From positions 1-15,288 of the forward strand of contig JAGPBG010000011.1 in assembly GCA_018063485.1 (NCBI GenBank): DNA of 15,288 nucleotides, given 5' to 3'. Under the pieces are notes generated by a model. The model saw only the letters and a program-made list of their open reading frames with translations. It ran no database searches and had not been told where the DNA came from. The translations under genes were made by a program, and so were the position numbers. How positions within the stretch are numbered: the first letter of the stretch is position 1; every line of letters begins with the position of its first letter. The stretch is from Cypionkella sp. (GTDB lineage: Bacteria; Pseudomonadota; Alphaproteobacteria; Rhodobacterales; Rhodobacteraceae). Below, one piece after another: positions 1 to 7,200 of the stretch.

Positions 1-369
1 TGGCGCCGCGCAGATCTGTTTGATCCGCACCGCGCACAAGTGTCGTCATGGATCTATCAGATTGCGCGCAACCGCCATATTGATCAGATCCGAAAAGAGC
101 GCCGCCCCGTGCCAGAGGAACTGGGGTACGAGCCGGACTCCGAGCCCGATGCCGGACAGATCATGGCCGTCGATCAGGAGACCGATCAATTGAAACAGGC
201 TCTTGCCAAGCTCAGGCCAGACCAGCGTGAAATCCTCGAAAAGGCCTATCTGGGGGAGATGACCCATCAGGAGATCAGCACCCAGACCGGCCTGCCGCTT
301 GGAACAATCAAATCGCGCATCCGGCTGGGGCTGGAGCGCCTGAGACATGAACTGAAGGGCCTGCGATAA
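1..369 (+). CDS. rpoE: ECF RNA polymerase sigma factor, RpoE type (3' part; start lies left of the window)
   Basis: The open frame runs from the first base, so the gene is truncated at its 5' end and about 122 residues are visible. The N-terminal part seen is the end of sigma region 2, with the SSWIYQIARNRHIDQIRKER segment (bases 40-99) that in ECF factors contacts the -10 element. An acidic linker follows. Region 4 comes last, with LRPDQREILEKAYLGEMTHQ (bases 229-288) and then the helix-turn-helix GLPLGTIKSRIRLGLERLR that reads the -35 element. The gene is separated by one base from a chrR homologue, so the two are surely co-transcribed and very probably translationally coupled. By analogy with Rhodobacter sphaeroides RpoE-ChrR, it should direct the response to singlet oxygen and be held inactive by the anti-sigma factor. 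The promoter, which is autoregulated in R. sphaeroides, is outside the window. Confidence 0.93.
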   Translation, partial: WRRADLFDPHRAQVSSWIYQIARNRHIDQIRKERRPVPEELGYEPDSEPDAGQIMAVDQETDQLKQALAKLRPDQREILEKAYLGEMTHQEISTQTGLPLGTIKSRIRLGLERLRHELKGLR

Positions 370-370
370 G

Positions 371-1006
371 ATGGCTGCAATTACCCACCATACCCCCGAC
401 GCCATGCTGCTGGCCTTTGCGGCAGGAAGCCTGCCCGCACCGTTTGCGCTGGTTGTCGCGACCCATGTTTCGCTTTGCGCTGAGTGTCGCGCCGCGTTGG
501 AAGCACATCAGGCGGTCGGCGGGGTCATTTTGCAAGCCTGCGGCAGGCAGGGGCTCTCCACAGGTTTGAAATCAAGCGTCCTTGCCCAGCTTGACGCGCC
601 GGTAGTTGCGGAGCCGTGCTTCAGGCGATCGGGTATCTTTCCCGGACCGGTCATATCGGCGCTGAAGGGGGTGCCGCCGCAGTGGAAATCAGTGGGATTG
701 GGGGTACGTCAATCCATCCTTTCGGCGGGTGACGAAGGGTCGGCCCGTTTGCTGTTCATCCCCCCGGGGCAGGCCGTACCCGATCACAGCCACAACGGGC
801 TGGAACTGACGTTGGTTTTGCAGGGCAGCTTCAGCGACGAGACGGGGCGCTTTGGGGTCGGGGATCTGGAAATCGCCGATCAGGATCTGGAACACACGCC
901 AACGGCAGATCTTGGCCTGCCCTGTATCTGCCTTGCCGCAACCGACGCACCGCTGCGCTTCAAGTCATTTCTCCCGCGCCTGCTCCAGCCATTCTTTCGG
1001 ATCTGA
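371..1006 (+). CDS. chrR: Zinc-binding anti-sigma factor ChrR (cupin type)
   Basis: This 211-residue protein is almost the same length as R. sphaeroides ChrR (213 as I recall). The N-terminal anti-sigma domain shows the zinc ligands H7 and the HxxxCxxC motif H32, C36, C39. The C-terminal half is a cupin domain with H139, H141, E145 and H175, the expected second metal site, plus the C185-x-C187 pair. These positions line up with the R. sphaeroides ligands at a constant offset. The family role is to bind the partner ECF sigma factor in the cytoplasm and release it when singlet oxygen or certain peroxides are sensed through the cupin domain. It starts one base after the sigma-factor stop codon. 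A perfect 7-bp inverted repeat spans its stop codon. Confidence 0.95.
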   Translation: MAAITHHTPDAMLLAFAAGSLPAPFALVVATHVSLCAECRAALEAHQAVGGVILQACGRQGLSTGLKSSVLAQLDAPVVAEPCFRRSGIFPGPVISALKGVPPQWKSVGLGVRQSILSAGDEGSARLLFIPPGQAVPDHSHNGLELTLVLQGSFSDETGRFGVGDLEIADQDLEHTPTADLGLPCICLAATDAPLRFKSFLPRLLQPFFRI

Positions 1007-1019
1007 CTCCGGGTCAGAT
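1001..1019 (+). terminator. Inverted repeat over the chrR stop codon, possible terminator stem
   Basis: ATCTGAC and GTCAGAT form a perfect 7-bp stem with a 5-base loop, and the chrR stop codon is inside the left arm. No T-run follows, so it is not a classical intrinsic terminator. It could protect the mRNA 3' end or be chance. Confidence 0.3.
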
Positions 1020-1192
1020 GCTGATCACACCAGCTTGATCCAACGGAATCCCGAGATTGCGACCGTGCCGTATCCGCGTGTCGGGAATCCCTTGACCGAG
1101 GACTTTTGCTGCCTAGTGCGCGTTGTGTTCAATCAGAACATCTATTCACCTCGCATCCCGAGGCAGCGATTGCCTTTGCAAACGCGTTCGGG

Positions 1193-1225
1193 TTGCGCGG
1201 CGAATTCGATTAAGCGCAACGCGCT
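1193..1225. repeat. Palindrome cluster between the convergent chrR and extensin-like genes
   Basis: Nested dyads abut the stop codon of the minus-strand gene. AGCGC-AAC-GCGCT (1213-1225) is a 5-bp stem with a 3-base loop. TTGCGC (1193-1198) can instead pair with GCGCAA (1214-1219). The palindrome CGAATTCG lies between them. Read on the minus strand, the stem is followed by TTAATC, a weak terminator tail. A further small stem, CCTCG-CATCC-CGAGG, is at 1149-1163. The rest of 1020-1192 shows nothing convincing. A role in terminating one or both converging transcripts is inferred from position only. Confidence 0.35.
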
Positions 1226-2035
1226 CTAGCGGCAGTAGGCGCCGTTGCTATGGCTGGCAGTGTCGAAATGCAGATGGTTTTCGTGAAACCCATCCGATCC
1301 GGGGCCCAAAGTGGTGCCAAAAAACCCGCAAGCCGCCTTGTACGCCCGGCGCATCTCTTTGTTGTAATTGCGTAAGACCGTCAATTCCTTGCCATCGGCA
1401 AAGACAAATCCCGCCACATCCACCGCCTTGCCGCGCCCGTGCTCTGACACTTTCGCCCCGCGCTGGTTGTTGCGGGATCGACACATGTAACTCCCGAAAA
1501 TATGCAGTCCCACCACTTCGCGATTGCCAAAGGCCGGGCGCATTCCCTTTTGAATCCAGGTCTTGAAGGCTTTGGCCGTGTCGCAATCAATCTTGGCCGG
1601 TTGGCTGAAGCGCACCCCGTCAATCGAGGTCACCGACACCGGTTCCGCCACGCCGCAGCCCTTCACATTCGATCTTATCGGTGCCAGTACGTCGCCCTTG
1701 ATTGCCGGATCACCGCAAACCGCCCCCTGCATCGACAGCGCCGCCTTCTTTTGCTTTTTCGTTTTTGGAGTTGGGGCAACCGAAGCCAATGCCAACAACT
1801 CAACCGGGCGCGGACGTGGCCGCGGCATCACCGTTTCAACCACCACCTGTGGCAAGGGTGCCGCAGAGTCGGGTCTGGCCTTTGGTCTGACCGGCATTTC
1901 ACCCTGTGCAACGGGTTCAACCACCGGGGCGATATCGGGGCGCAACCTGGGGAAAGGCGAGGTCTCGGGCGCTTCGGCCAAGGCCCCTGCACCCATGACC
2001 GACAGAATCAGCGCAAGGCAAATCCCGCGCCGCAT
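1226..2035 (-). CDS. Extensin-like family protein, secreted (M15-peptidase-like fold)
   Basis: This is a 269-residue exported protein. An N-terminal signal peptide (about residues 1-20, ending ALA) is followed by a proline-rich low-complexity stretch (about 22-95) with PRLRP, RPKARP and PRPRPRP elements, which explains the extensin name. The conserved C-terminal domain (about 105-269) has six cysteines (107, 127, 151, 185, 236, 268) that are probably disulfide-bonded. It also has SEHGRGKAVDVA (197-208) and HENHLHFD (251-258), which resemble the zinc-binding HxxxxxxD...HxH pattern of M15/LAS peptidases. A role in peptidoglycan trimming in the periplasm is plausible, but the substrate is not known. 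It starts 3 bases after the dehydrogenase gene ends and is surely in the same operon, though a link to amino-acid synthesis is not obvious. Confidence 0.85.
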   Translation of the reverse strand: MRRGICLALILSVMGAGALAEAPETSPFPRLRPDIAPVVEPVAQGEMPVRPKARPDSAAPLPQVVVETVMPRPRPRPVELLALASVAPTPKTKKQKKAALSMQGAVCGDPAIKGDVLAPIRSNVKGCGVAEPVSVTSIDGVRFSQPAKIDCDTAKAFKTWIQKGMRPAFGNREVVGLHIFGSYMCRSRNNQRGAKVSEHGRGKAVDVAGFVFADGKELTVLRNYNKEMRRAYKAACGFFGTTLGPGSDGFHENHLHFDTASHSNGAYCR

Positions 2036-2038
2036 GGA

Positions 2039-2971
2039 TCAGCCCGCCTTGGCGGGATCGACGCCACGCCCGAAATCGGCGGCGGCGGTGTCCTGCCCAG
2101 CCTCGATAATGCCGCGACGAATGGCACGGGTGCGGGTGAAATAATCAAACAACTGCTCGCCATCGCCCATCCTGATTGCGCGCTGCAACACGAACAATTC
2201 CTCAGTGAAGCGGCCCAGAATATCCAGCACCGCGTCCTTGTTGGTCAGAAACACATCGCGCCACATGGTGGGATCAGAGGCCGCAATCCGGGTGAAATCA
2301 CGAAATCCCGTTGCCGAATACTGGATCACCTCGGAATTCGAGACCTGCGCCAGATGGTCGGCCACGCCCACCATCGTGTAGGCGATCAGATGCGGCGTAT
2401 GTGAAACCACGGCCAGAACAAGATCGTGATGCGCTGCATCCATCATGTCAACCTTGGCCCCCATCTCCTCCAACAAGCTGCGAAGCCGCGCCAAAGCCGC
2501 CGCATCCGTCGCCGCATCCGGCGTCAGCAACCACCAGCGGTTGTTGAAAAGTGTTGCAAAGCCCGAACGCGGCCCCGAATATTCGGTGCCTGCCATTGGG
2601 TGCCCCGGAATGAAATGGCAGCCCGCAGGCAGTTGCGGCGCGACAACCTCGATCACCGCCTGCTTGACCGATCCCACATCCGTCACCGTGCAACCAGATG
2701 CCAGATGTGGCGCGATTTCGGCGGCAATCGCGGCCATCGCGCCCACCGGCACCGCCAGCACCACCAGATCAGCCCCCACCACCGCCTCGGCGGCTGTGGC
2801 GCAAACCCGGTCACAAATCCCGATCTCCAACGCCACTTTCCGGGTTTCAACCGATTTCGCATGGCCGACAATCTCGCCCGCCAACCCCTTGGCCCGCATC
2901 GCATGGGCCATGGATGACGCAATCAACCCCAGCCCGATCAGTGCCACCCGTTTGTAAATCGGCGCACTCAT
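2039..2971 (-). CDS. tyrC: Prephenate/arogenate dehydrogenase
   Basis: This 310-residue enzyme oxidatively decarboxylates prephenate or arogenate using NAD(P), in tyrosine synthesis. The Rossmann fold starts at [12 protein letters not shown] (residues 9-20), the dinucleotide-binding glycine motif. Further family motifs are LAVPVGAM (72-79), TDVGSVK (97-103), GHPMAGTE (123-130), SHTPHLIA (190-197) and GFRDFTRIA (222-230), the last two shaping the substrate pocket. There is no fused chorismate mutase or ACT domain, so it is the short form usual in alphaproteobacteria. Its ATG overlaps the end of hisC by four bases (ATGA), indicating translational coupling. Whether it prefers prephenate or arogenate cannot be told from sequence alone, so the symbol is a convention. 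Confidence 0.93.
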   Translation of the reverse strand: MSAPIYKRVALIGLGLIASSMAHAMRAKGLAGEIVGHAKSVETRKVALEIGICDRVCATAAEAVVGADLVVLAVPVGAMAAIAAEIAPHLASGCTVTDVGSVKQAVIEVVAPQLPAGCHFIPGHPMAGTEYSGPRSGFATLFNNRWWLLTPDAATDAAALARLRSLLEEMGAKVDMMDAAHHDLVLAVVSHTPHLIAYTMVGVADHLAQVSNSEVIQYSATGFRDFTRIAASDPTMWRDVFLTNKDAVLDILGRFTEELFVLQRAIRMGDGEQLFDYFTRTRAIRRGIIEAGQDTAAADFGRGVDPAKAG

Positions 2972-4053
2972 TTAACGCCCTTGAACTGCGCAATCGCATG
3001 GGCCACCCGCCGACAAGATGCCTCATCGCCAATGGTGATCCGCAGACATTGCGGCAGCTTGTAGCTGGAGACTCTACGCACAATAAGTCCTTGCGATTGC
3101 AGAAAAAGATCACAGGCCTCAGCCTCGTCTTGCGAAGAGAACCGCGCCAGGATGAAATTGGCCAGCGAAACATCCGAAGGGATGCCCATCTCGGCCAAAG
3201 ACTGCGCAAGCCAATGCCGCATCTTGGCATTGTCCGCCCGACAGCGCGTCACATAGTCCTGATCCCGCATCGCCGCCTCAGCGGTTTCAAGCTGCGCATT
3301 CGACAGATTGAACGGCCCCCGGATGCGGTTCAGCACATCAATGATCGCCTTTGGCCCATAGCCCCAACCGACCCGCAAGCCGCCCAGGCCGTAAATCTTG
3401 GAAAACGTCCGCGTCATCACCACATTGCTGCGCGCCTCGATCAAGGCCAACCCCGCATCGAATCCCTCGACGAATTCGGCATAGGCCCCGTCCAGCACCA
3501 AAATCGCCTGTGCCGGCAGCCCCGCGGCCAAACGCTCCACCTCCGCCGGAGAAATCATTGTGCCAGTCGGGTTGTTCGGGTTGGCGAGGAACACCAGCTT
3601 GGTGCGCCGATTGCAGGCTTTGAGGATCGCATCCACATCCGTTGTGCGCTCGCGCTCGGCCACCTCAACCGGAGTTGCCCCCGCCGCCAGCGCCGAAATC
3701 CGGTACATCAGGAAGCCATGTTCGGTGAATACCACCTCATCCTTTGGCCCGGCATAGGCCTGACACAGAAAATGGATGATCTCATCCGAGCCAACGCCGC
3801 AAATCACCCGCCCGGCATCCAGCCCATGCACATCGGCAATTGCGGTGCGCAGGCTCGCGTGATCGGTCGAAGGGTAGCGGTGCATCTGATGCACCGAACG
3901 CAAGAACGCCTCTTTTGCCTTGTCTGACGCGCCAAACGGGTTCTCATTTGACGATAGCTTCAGAATATTCGACACCCCCGGCACAGCGGCCTTGCCGCCT
4001 TCATAAAGGGCAATGTCCAAAATACCGGGCTGCGGGCGGATTGCATCGTTCAT
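2968..4053 (-). CDS. hisC: Histidinol-phosphate / aromatic aminotransferase (HisC family)
   Basis: This is a 361-residue fold-type I PLP aminotransferase. Visible motifs are NENPFG (36-41), GVGSDE (86-91), ANPNNPTGT (157-165), LDGAYAEF (187-194), [10 protein letters not shown] (216-225) with the PLP lysine K219, LRVGW (226-230), and a C-terminal LRITIG arginine (R338) that should bind substrate. HisC converts imidazole-acetol phosphate to histidinol phosphate. Proteins of this group next to a prephenate dehydrogenase often also transaminate prephenate or phenylpyruvate, and the four-base overlap with tyrC supports that use here. Start choice: the ATG at 4053 has GGGGA about six bases upstream. 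A TTG in frame at 4065 is possible but has a poorer site. The next gene upstream, rpsD, is closed by its own terminator, so transcription should begin in 4054-4156, although I see no clear -35/-10 pair there. Confidence 0.93.
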   Translation of the reverse strand: MNDAIRPQPGILDIALYEGGKAAVPGVSNILKLSSNENPFGASDKAKEAFLRSVHQMHRYPSTDHASLRTAIADVHGLDAGRVICGVGSDEIIHFLCQAYAGPKDEVVFTEHGFLMYRISALAAGATPVEVAERERTTDVDAILKACNRRTKLVFLANPNNPTGTMISPAEVERLAAGLPAQAILVLDGAYAEFVEGFDAGLALIEARSNVVMTRTFSKIYGLGGLRVGWGYGPKAIIDVLNRIRGPFNLSNAQLETAEAAMRDQDYVTRCRADNAKMRHWLAQSLAEMGIPSDVSLANFILARFSSQDEAEACDLFLQSQGLIVRRVSSYKLPQCLRITIGDEASCRRVAHAIAQFKGVK

Positions 4054-4107
4054 CGGATTCCCCAAACTCTCGCCGGGGTTTTAGCCGGGGGGGCGTGGCA
4101 ACGCCAG

Positions 4108-4130
4108 CAACAACTTGCCTCAAGATGTTG
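4108..4130 (-). promoter_or_regulatory. Hairpin/dyad in the hisC upstream region
   Basis: A 10-bp stem with one A-A mismatch and a three-base loop (CAACA-a-CTTG / CAAG-a-TGTTG) lies 55-77 bases upstream of the hisC ATG. A second perfect stem, GGCGT-GGCA-ACGCC, is at 4092-4105, and GCCGGGG is directly repeated at 4072-4078 and 4084-4090. These could be an operator or a leader RNA structure. No leader peptide rich in His, Tyr or Phe was found, so classical attenuation is not supported. Confidence 0.3.
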
Positions 4131-4156
4131 TGCGCCCCGCGCTGTGGCGCAAATGA

Positions 4157-4182
4157 AAAGGCCCGCCAGAAGGCGGGCCTTT
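4157..4182 (-). terminator. Rho-independent terminator of rpsD
   Basis: AAAGGCCCGCC and GGCGGGCCTTT form a perfect 11-bp GC-rich stem with a 4-base loop, 18 bases after the rpsD stop codon. On the minus strand the stem ends in a TTTTC run. On the plus strand it ends in TTTCTT, so it may work both ways. No plus-strand gene enters it. Confidence 0.9.
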
Positions 4183-4200
4183 CTTGCCATCTCGGGCAAA

Positions 4201-4821
4201 TCAGTTCTTGGCGTAATATTCGACGACCAGGTTCGGTTCCATTTGAACCGGATAAGGCACATCACCCAAGGACGGGGTGCGCACAAATTTCGCCGTCAGC
4301 TTCGAATTGTCCACTTCCAGATAGTCGGGTACATCGCGCTCGGTCAGCTGGATCGCTTCCAAAATTGCCACCATCTGCCGCGACTTTTCCCGAACGGCGA
4401 TGATATCGCCTTCCTTGACGCGGTAAGAGGCGATGTTCACGCGCTGGCCGTTCACGGTCACATGGCCGTGGTTCACGAACTGGCGGGCAGCAAACACGGT
4501 CGGCACGAATTTGGCGCGGTAAACCACCGCATCCAGACGGCGCTCCAACAGACCCACCAGCATCTCGCCGGTGTCGCCCTTGACGCGCTCGGCTTCGGTA
4601 AAGATCTTGCGGAACTGCTTTTCGGTCAGGTCACCATAGTAACCCTTCAACTTCTGCTTGGCGCGAAGCTGGGTGCCGAAATCCGACAATTTGTTCTTGC
4701 GGCGCTGGCCATGCTGGCCGGGGCCGTATTCGCGCTTGTTCACTGGGGATTTCGGACGGCCCCAGATGTTTTCGCCCATACGGCGGTCAATTTTATACTT
4801 GGCAGACGTGCGTTTTGTCAC
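4201..4821 (-). CDS. rpsD: 30S ribosomal protein S4
   Basis: This 206-residue protein has the full S4 length. The N-terminal domain (about 1-92) starts [20 protein letters not shown] and carries the [15 protein letters not shown] rRNA-binding stretch. The S4 RNA-binding domain (about 94-158) contains [13 protein letters not shown] and [15 protein letters not shown]. It lacks the four zinc-binding cysteines of the C+ form of S4, so it is a C-minus S4. It binds 16S rRNA early in small-subunit assembly. The start codon is GTG, supported by a strong AAGGAG seven bases upstream. It is a single-gene unit: its own promoter and long leader lie upstream and a strong terminator downstream. In several bacteria S4 represses its own mRNA, so the structured leader could be an autoregulatory site. 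Confidence 0.98.
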   Translation of the reverse strand: MTKRTSAKYKIDRRMGENIWGRPKSPVNKREYGPGQHGQRRKNKLSDFGTQLRAKQKLKGYYGDLTEKQFRKIFTEAERVKGDTGEMLVGLLERRLDAVVYRAKFVPTVFAARQFVNHGHVTVNGQRVNIASYRVKEGDIIAVREKSRQMVAILEAIQLTERDVPDYLEVDNSKLTAKFVRTPSLGDVPYPVQMEPNLVVEYYAKN

Positions 4822-4934
4822 GGCTGATCTCCTTCGTCAGATATGAAGGGCGTTGTCCTTTGGCCGAGGCCCGACAGGCTTCCCCTTGCGGGGTCCACCA
4901 ACACCAATGATTGCCCCGAACGCCTGTCCGGGAC
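4822..4934 (-). promoter_or_regulatory. Structured 5' leader of rpsD, candidate autoregulatory RNA
   Basis: From the predicted start of transcription the leader is about 113 nt. Near its 5' end GACAGGC pairs with GCCTGTC (4922-4928 with 4873-4879), enclosing a CCCC-GCAA-GGGG tetraloop hairpin (4882-4893). An upstream GGGG (4914-4917) could compete for the same CCCC, giving two exclusive folds or a pseudoknot. The AAGGAG ribosome-binding site lies just after this structure. The function is inferred from the known habit of S4 to regulate its own mRNA. Confidence 0.4.
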
Positions 4935-4940
4935 TGCGCG

Positions 4941-4968
4941 CTTATACAGCCGCACCGCGCACTGTCAA
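4941..4968 (-). promoter_or_regulatory. rpsD promoter, sigma-70 type
   Basis: On the minus strand a perfect -35 TTGACA (4963-4968) is followed, after 16 bases, by a -10 TATAAG (4941-4946). This is the best sigma-70-like pair seen in the window and is suitable for a highly expressed ribosomal protein gene. Transcription would begin near 4934. Confidence 0.7.
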
Positions 4969-5064
4969 CAGCACGCACGCTGCACCTGCATCCTCATCGC
5001 CTGAAAACCCCTTGAGGTCAGGTCAGATCGCGCTGTGAGGGGGCAGACAGTCCCCGTTTTTCGC

Positions 5065-6144
5065 TTACGCGGCCGAGCGCATGTCATAACGTAGAATCGC
5101 GGCCTCGGAGGCCGAAAGATTGCGGCGCGCATAATCGCCATAGCTGTGTGGGTTCAGCGCAATCTCGGGCAACAGCCTCAGCAAACCCGCACGCTGCACC
5201 GGGTCCACCGTGTCCAAAGCGGTGTTCGAGGGATGGAAACTCTCGGTTTCCAAGCCATTGGCAAAGACAATATTGTGCCGTTCCAACAAGATATGCACAT
5301 AGGTCACGTCGCGAAGCGCATGATCCACCACGATGGTGCTGTCGTTGACCAGATCCTCGGCCGCCACCAACACCTCGGATGTGTTGAACAGCGCCTGCGC
5401 CGAAGCCCCGCGCACCATCATCCGGTGTTGCGGTGAAACCAACAGGTCTTGATCGGGCCGGTCCACCCCCAGCGCGCCCAGCTTCAAGCGGATTGGCCGC
5501 AGATGCGGCATTGCATAAAGCCTTGCCCCCGACATCCGGCGATGCCCGCTCCACAACACCTGTTGCGGGCCGTTGTCGCGGGTCAGAATCCGGTCACCGG
5601 GCTGAATATGCTGAATCAGACGTGGTCCCTGTTCGGTGGCAAGCCTGGTATCGGGCGTGAAACAGATCACCCCGCCCGCCAGCCTGGCCCCCGGTGCCGC
5701 CTGTCTCGTGCGGTCGATCGCCGTGCGCACCACCCATAAATCCCGATCCATTGGCGGCAAGTCACCCACCACCATCAACAACCGCGCGCCGGTGTCGGGC
5801 ACGTCGATCAGGGTCAGGGTAAAGCTCTTATGCCCATCGGTGACGATAAAACCCTGTTCGGGCACCTCATCGGCATTTTCCTCTGTCTGTGTTCGCGGGG
5901 CCTGATCCCCAACCACCGCTCCCACCAGACGCCGCACCATGCGCGCCGCCCGCTTTCGTATATCCGCCGCTCCTTCGGCCCCTTCCAAAAGCAACACCTC
6001 TTGCGGGGCATCCACACGCACCGGCGCTCCGGCCCAGCGCCATGAGGCGCCAACCCGCAACAAGTCCAGGGATGCGGCCGCAAGGCCGTCTACTTCTGTC
6101 TGTGACCAGGATATGACGAACGTGCCCCAAGAGCCCGTTTTCAT
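5065..6144 (-). CDS. Hint-domain protein (Hedgehog/intein fold, free-standing)
   Basis: This 359-residue protein has an uncharacterised N-terminal region (1-155) and a Hint domain (about 158-310). The Hint start is ICFTPDTRLAT with the candidate nucleophile C161, followed by IQPGDRILTRDNG (180-192). The block-B-like motif is LLVSPQHRMMV (234-244). The C-terminal block is VHILLERHNIVFANGLETES (283-302), ending ESFHP. Such Hint_2-type proteins are frequent in Rhodobacterales, often at the end of larger secreted proteins. Here no large extein is present and no signal peptide is obvious. In Hint domains the N-terminal Cys carries out an N-to-S acyl shift that leads to cleavage or transfer, but the product here is unknown. 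A weak ribosome site precedes the ATG, so the exact start is less certain. It lies downstream of lpxR on the same strand, 114 bases apart. Confidence 0.8.
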   Translation of the reverse strand: MKTGSWGTFVISWSQTEVDGLAAASLDLLRVGASWRWAGAPVRVDAPQEVLLLEGAEGAADIRKRAARMVRRLVGAVVGDQAPRTQTEENADEVPEQGFIVTDGHKSFTLTLIDVPDTGARLLMVVGDLPPMDRDLWVVRTAIDRTRQAAPGARLAGGVICFTPDTRLATEQGPRLIQHIQPGDRILTRDNGPQQVLWSGHRRMSGARLYAMPHLRPIRLKLGALGVDRPDQDLLVSPQHRMMVRGASAQALFNTSEVLVAAEDLVNDSTIVVDHALRDVTYVHILLERHNIVFANGLETESFHPSNTALDTVDPVQRAGLLRLLPEIALNPHSYGDYARRNLSASEAAILRYDMRSAA

Positions 6145-6182
6145 GCCTGTTTGCCTGCTCGTTTATTTTCTTGTTTTTGTCG

Positions 6183-6206
6183 TCTTGTTCGAAAAGCGTA
6201 ACAAGA
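6183..6206. promoter_or_regulatory. Inverted repeat upstream of the Hint-domain gene, possible operator
   Basis: TCTTGTT and AACAAGA form a perfect 7-bp dyad with a 10-base centre. It is flanked by a wider GCCTGC (6153-6158) / GCAGGC (6211-6216) pair in an unusually AT-rich stretch. It lies between the lpxR stop and the Hint-gene ATG, where an operator or promoter of the latter would be expected. It could equally be an mRNA hairpin after lpxR, although the T-rich run then lies on the wrong side for minus-strand termination. Confidence 0.3.
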
Positions 6207-6258
6207 ACCGGCAGGCTTGGCTATTGTAAATCGGCAACAATGCTGTGGTTATTTGGGC

Positions 6259-7170
6259 TTAGAAGCTGAAGTTGACGTTGAGAGAACCAACGAATTGGCC
6301 CTCTTTCTGTTCGTTAAACTCTGGCCCCAGATAGGTCACGCCATAAAACCCCGAGGCGCGGCTGCCTTGCCACTGCACCCCGGCCCGCGCCCGACTGCGG
6401 GTATCCGACAGGGTCACAGCCTCACCCGCAGGCAAAAAGACCGAGGAAAACACCTGCGCCACATCCGCCCCCAGCACCAGCGAAAAGCCGTTGTCATGCA
6501 CCCCAGCCACACCGCGATAGCGTTGGCCGGTGGTTGGATCGCGCAGCATCAGATCGCCTTGGCCAAACTCGCCAATCACCAGATCGCCGCCGATCCTGAC
6601 CAGCGTTTCCGCCCCCGCCCGCGCTTCGACAAAGGGGCGCAGCGTGGCCGAAGTTCCAAACCGCAGCGAGCGCCCCATTTCCGCCACAAGCGTCGGGTGA
6701 ATGCCATTGCCGATCTGGTCATCCAGAACCTGCGGCTCATCCAGCCCAAGCTGATCATGGATCCAGGTTTGAAAACCACCGATCCCGGTTTGCGGCCCGG
6801 TCACCACCAGATCGCCGCCCAGACTGATCTCGTTGCCCTGCCAGCTGAAATGCGTATGCACACCGAAACTCAGCGCCCCGGCGTAGCGCCGGTCGGAGGG
6901 ATCTGAAACCAGCAGATTGTCGGGCGCAATGGTTTCGCCGCGAAGCCGGTATTCCAGAATCGCACCGGGTTGCTCGGGCAGCACACCCGACCAGCTTTCG
7001 CCCCGCAACCTGCTGACCGTATAGGAACCGGTGCGCCAGCGATCCTGCGAATCGCCCATGGCGTCATTGTTGAACAGCCGTCCCCAGCCCAGTGTCACCC
7101 GGTCTTGCGCGGCGATCGGGCTCGCCATCCCGGCAATCACCACAACTGCTGCAATGAGCGCATTCTTCAT
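6259..7170 (-). CDS. lpxR: LpxR-family outer-membrane lipid A deacylase
   Basis: This 303-residue outer-membrane beta-barrel protein has a signal peptide (about 1-22, ending PIAAQ) and a C-terminal phenylalanine (NFSF) as expected for barrel assembly. Family motifs are LFNND (32-36, catalytic-type N35-D36), DRWRTGSY (43-50), and the stretch GPQTGIGGFQTWIHDQLG (125-142) with H138. It continues as DEPQVLDDQIGNG, matching the GPxxxGxxxQxxxH pattern I recall for LpxR. LpxR removes the 3'-acyloxyacyl group of lipid A in a Ca2+-dependent way and so alters endotoxin structure and surface properties. Start choice: the ATG at 7170 has GGGA upstream at useful distance and gives a clean signal peptide. 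An ATG at 7179 and a TTG at 7200 are also in frame but fit worse. Functional assignment is by family resemblance only. Confidence 0.78.
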   Translation of the reverse strand: MKNALIAAVVVIAGMASPIAAQDRVTLGWGRLFNNDAMGDSQDRWRTGSYTVSRLRGESWSGVLPEQPGAILEYRLRGETIAPDNLLVSDPSDRRYAGALSFGVHTHFSWQGNEISLGGDLVVTGPQTGIGGFQTWIHDQLGLDEPQVLDDQIGNGIHPTLVAEMGRSLRFGTSATLRPFVEARAGAETLVRIGGDLVIGEFGQGDLMLRDPTTGQRYRGVAGVHDNGFSLVLGADVAQVFSSVFLPAGEAVTLSDTRSRARAGVQWQGSRASGFYGVTYLGPEFNEQKEGQFVGSLNVNFSF

Positions 7171-7186
7171 AGTCGACATTCCCAAG

Positions 7187-7200
7187 TTGCGCCCCCGCAA
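7187..7200. promoter_or_regulatory. TTGCG-N4-CGCAA dyad, FNR/NnrR-family-like site at the lpxR start
   Basis: A perfect 5+4+5 dyad, TTGCG-CCCC-CGCAA, ends 17 bases upstream of the lpxR ATG. CRP/FNR-family nitric-oxide regulators such as NnrR use sites of this shape (TTGCG-N4-CRCAA-like in Rhodobacter, as recalled). So close to the start codon, it would more likely repress lpxR than activate it. It is about 390 bases from nosC, too far for a simple activator of that gene. Confidence 0.35.

Noticed and set aside
1037..1062. TGATCC near 1037 as an RpoE-dependent -35 element
   Set aside because: No TAAGA-like -10 element at the expected distance (about 18 bases) follows it, and no plus-strand gene lies downstream.
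1502..2404. Open frame on the plus strand opposite the extensin-like and tyrC genes
   Set aside because: Composition (His/Arg/Gly-rich) and overlap with two clear minus-strand genes show it is a shadow.
4793..4978. Small minus-strand open frame across the rpsD leader
   Set aside because: Starts upstream of the predicted promoter, overlaps the rpsD start in another frame and has no ribosome site; the leader is better explained as RNA structure.
5039..5060. GGGG...CCCC stem followed by TTTTT on the plus strand
   Set aside because: No plus-strand gene lies upstream for it to terminate, the stem is only four to five pairs, and for the minus-strand Hint gene the T-run is on the wrong side.
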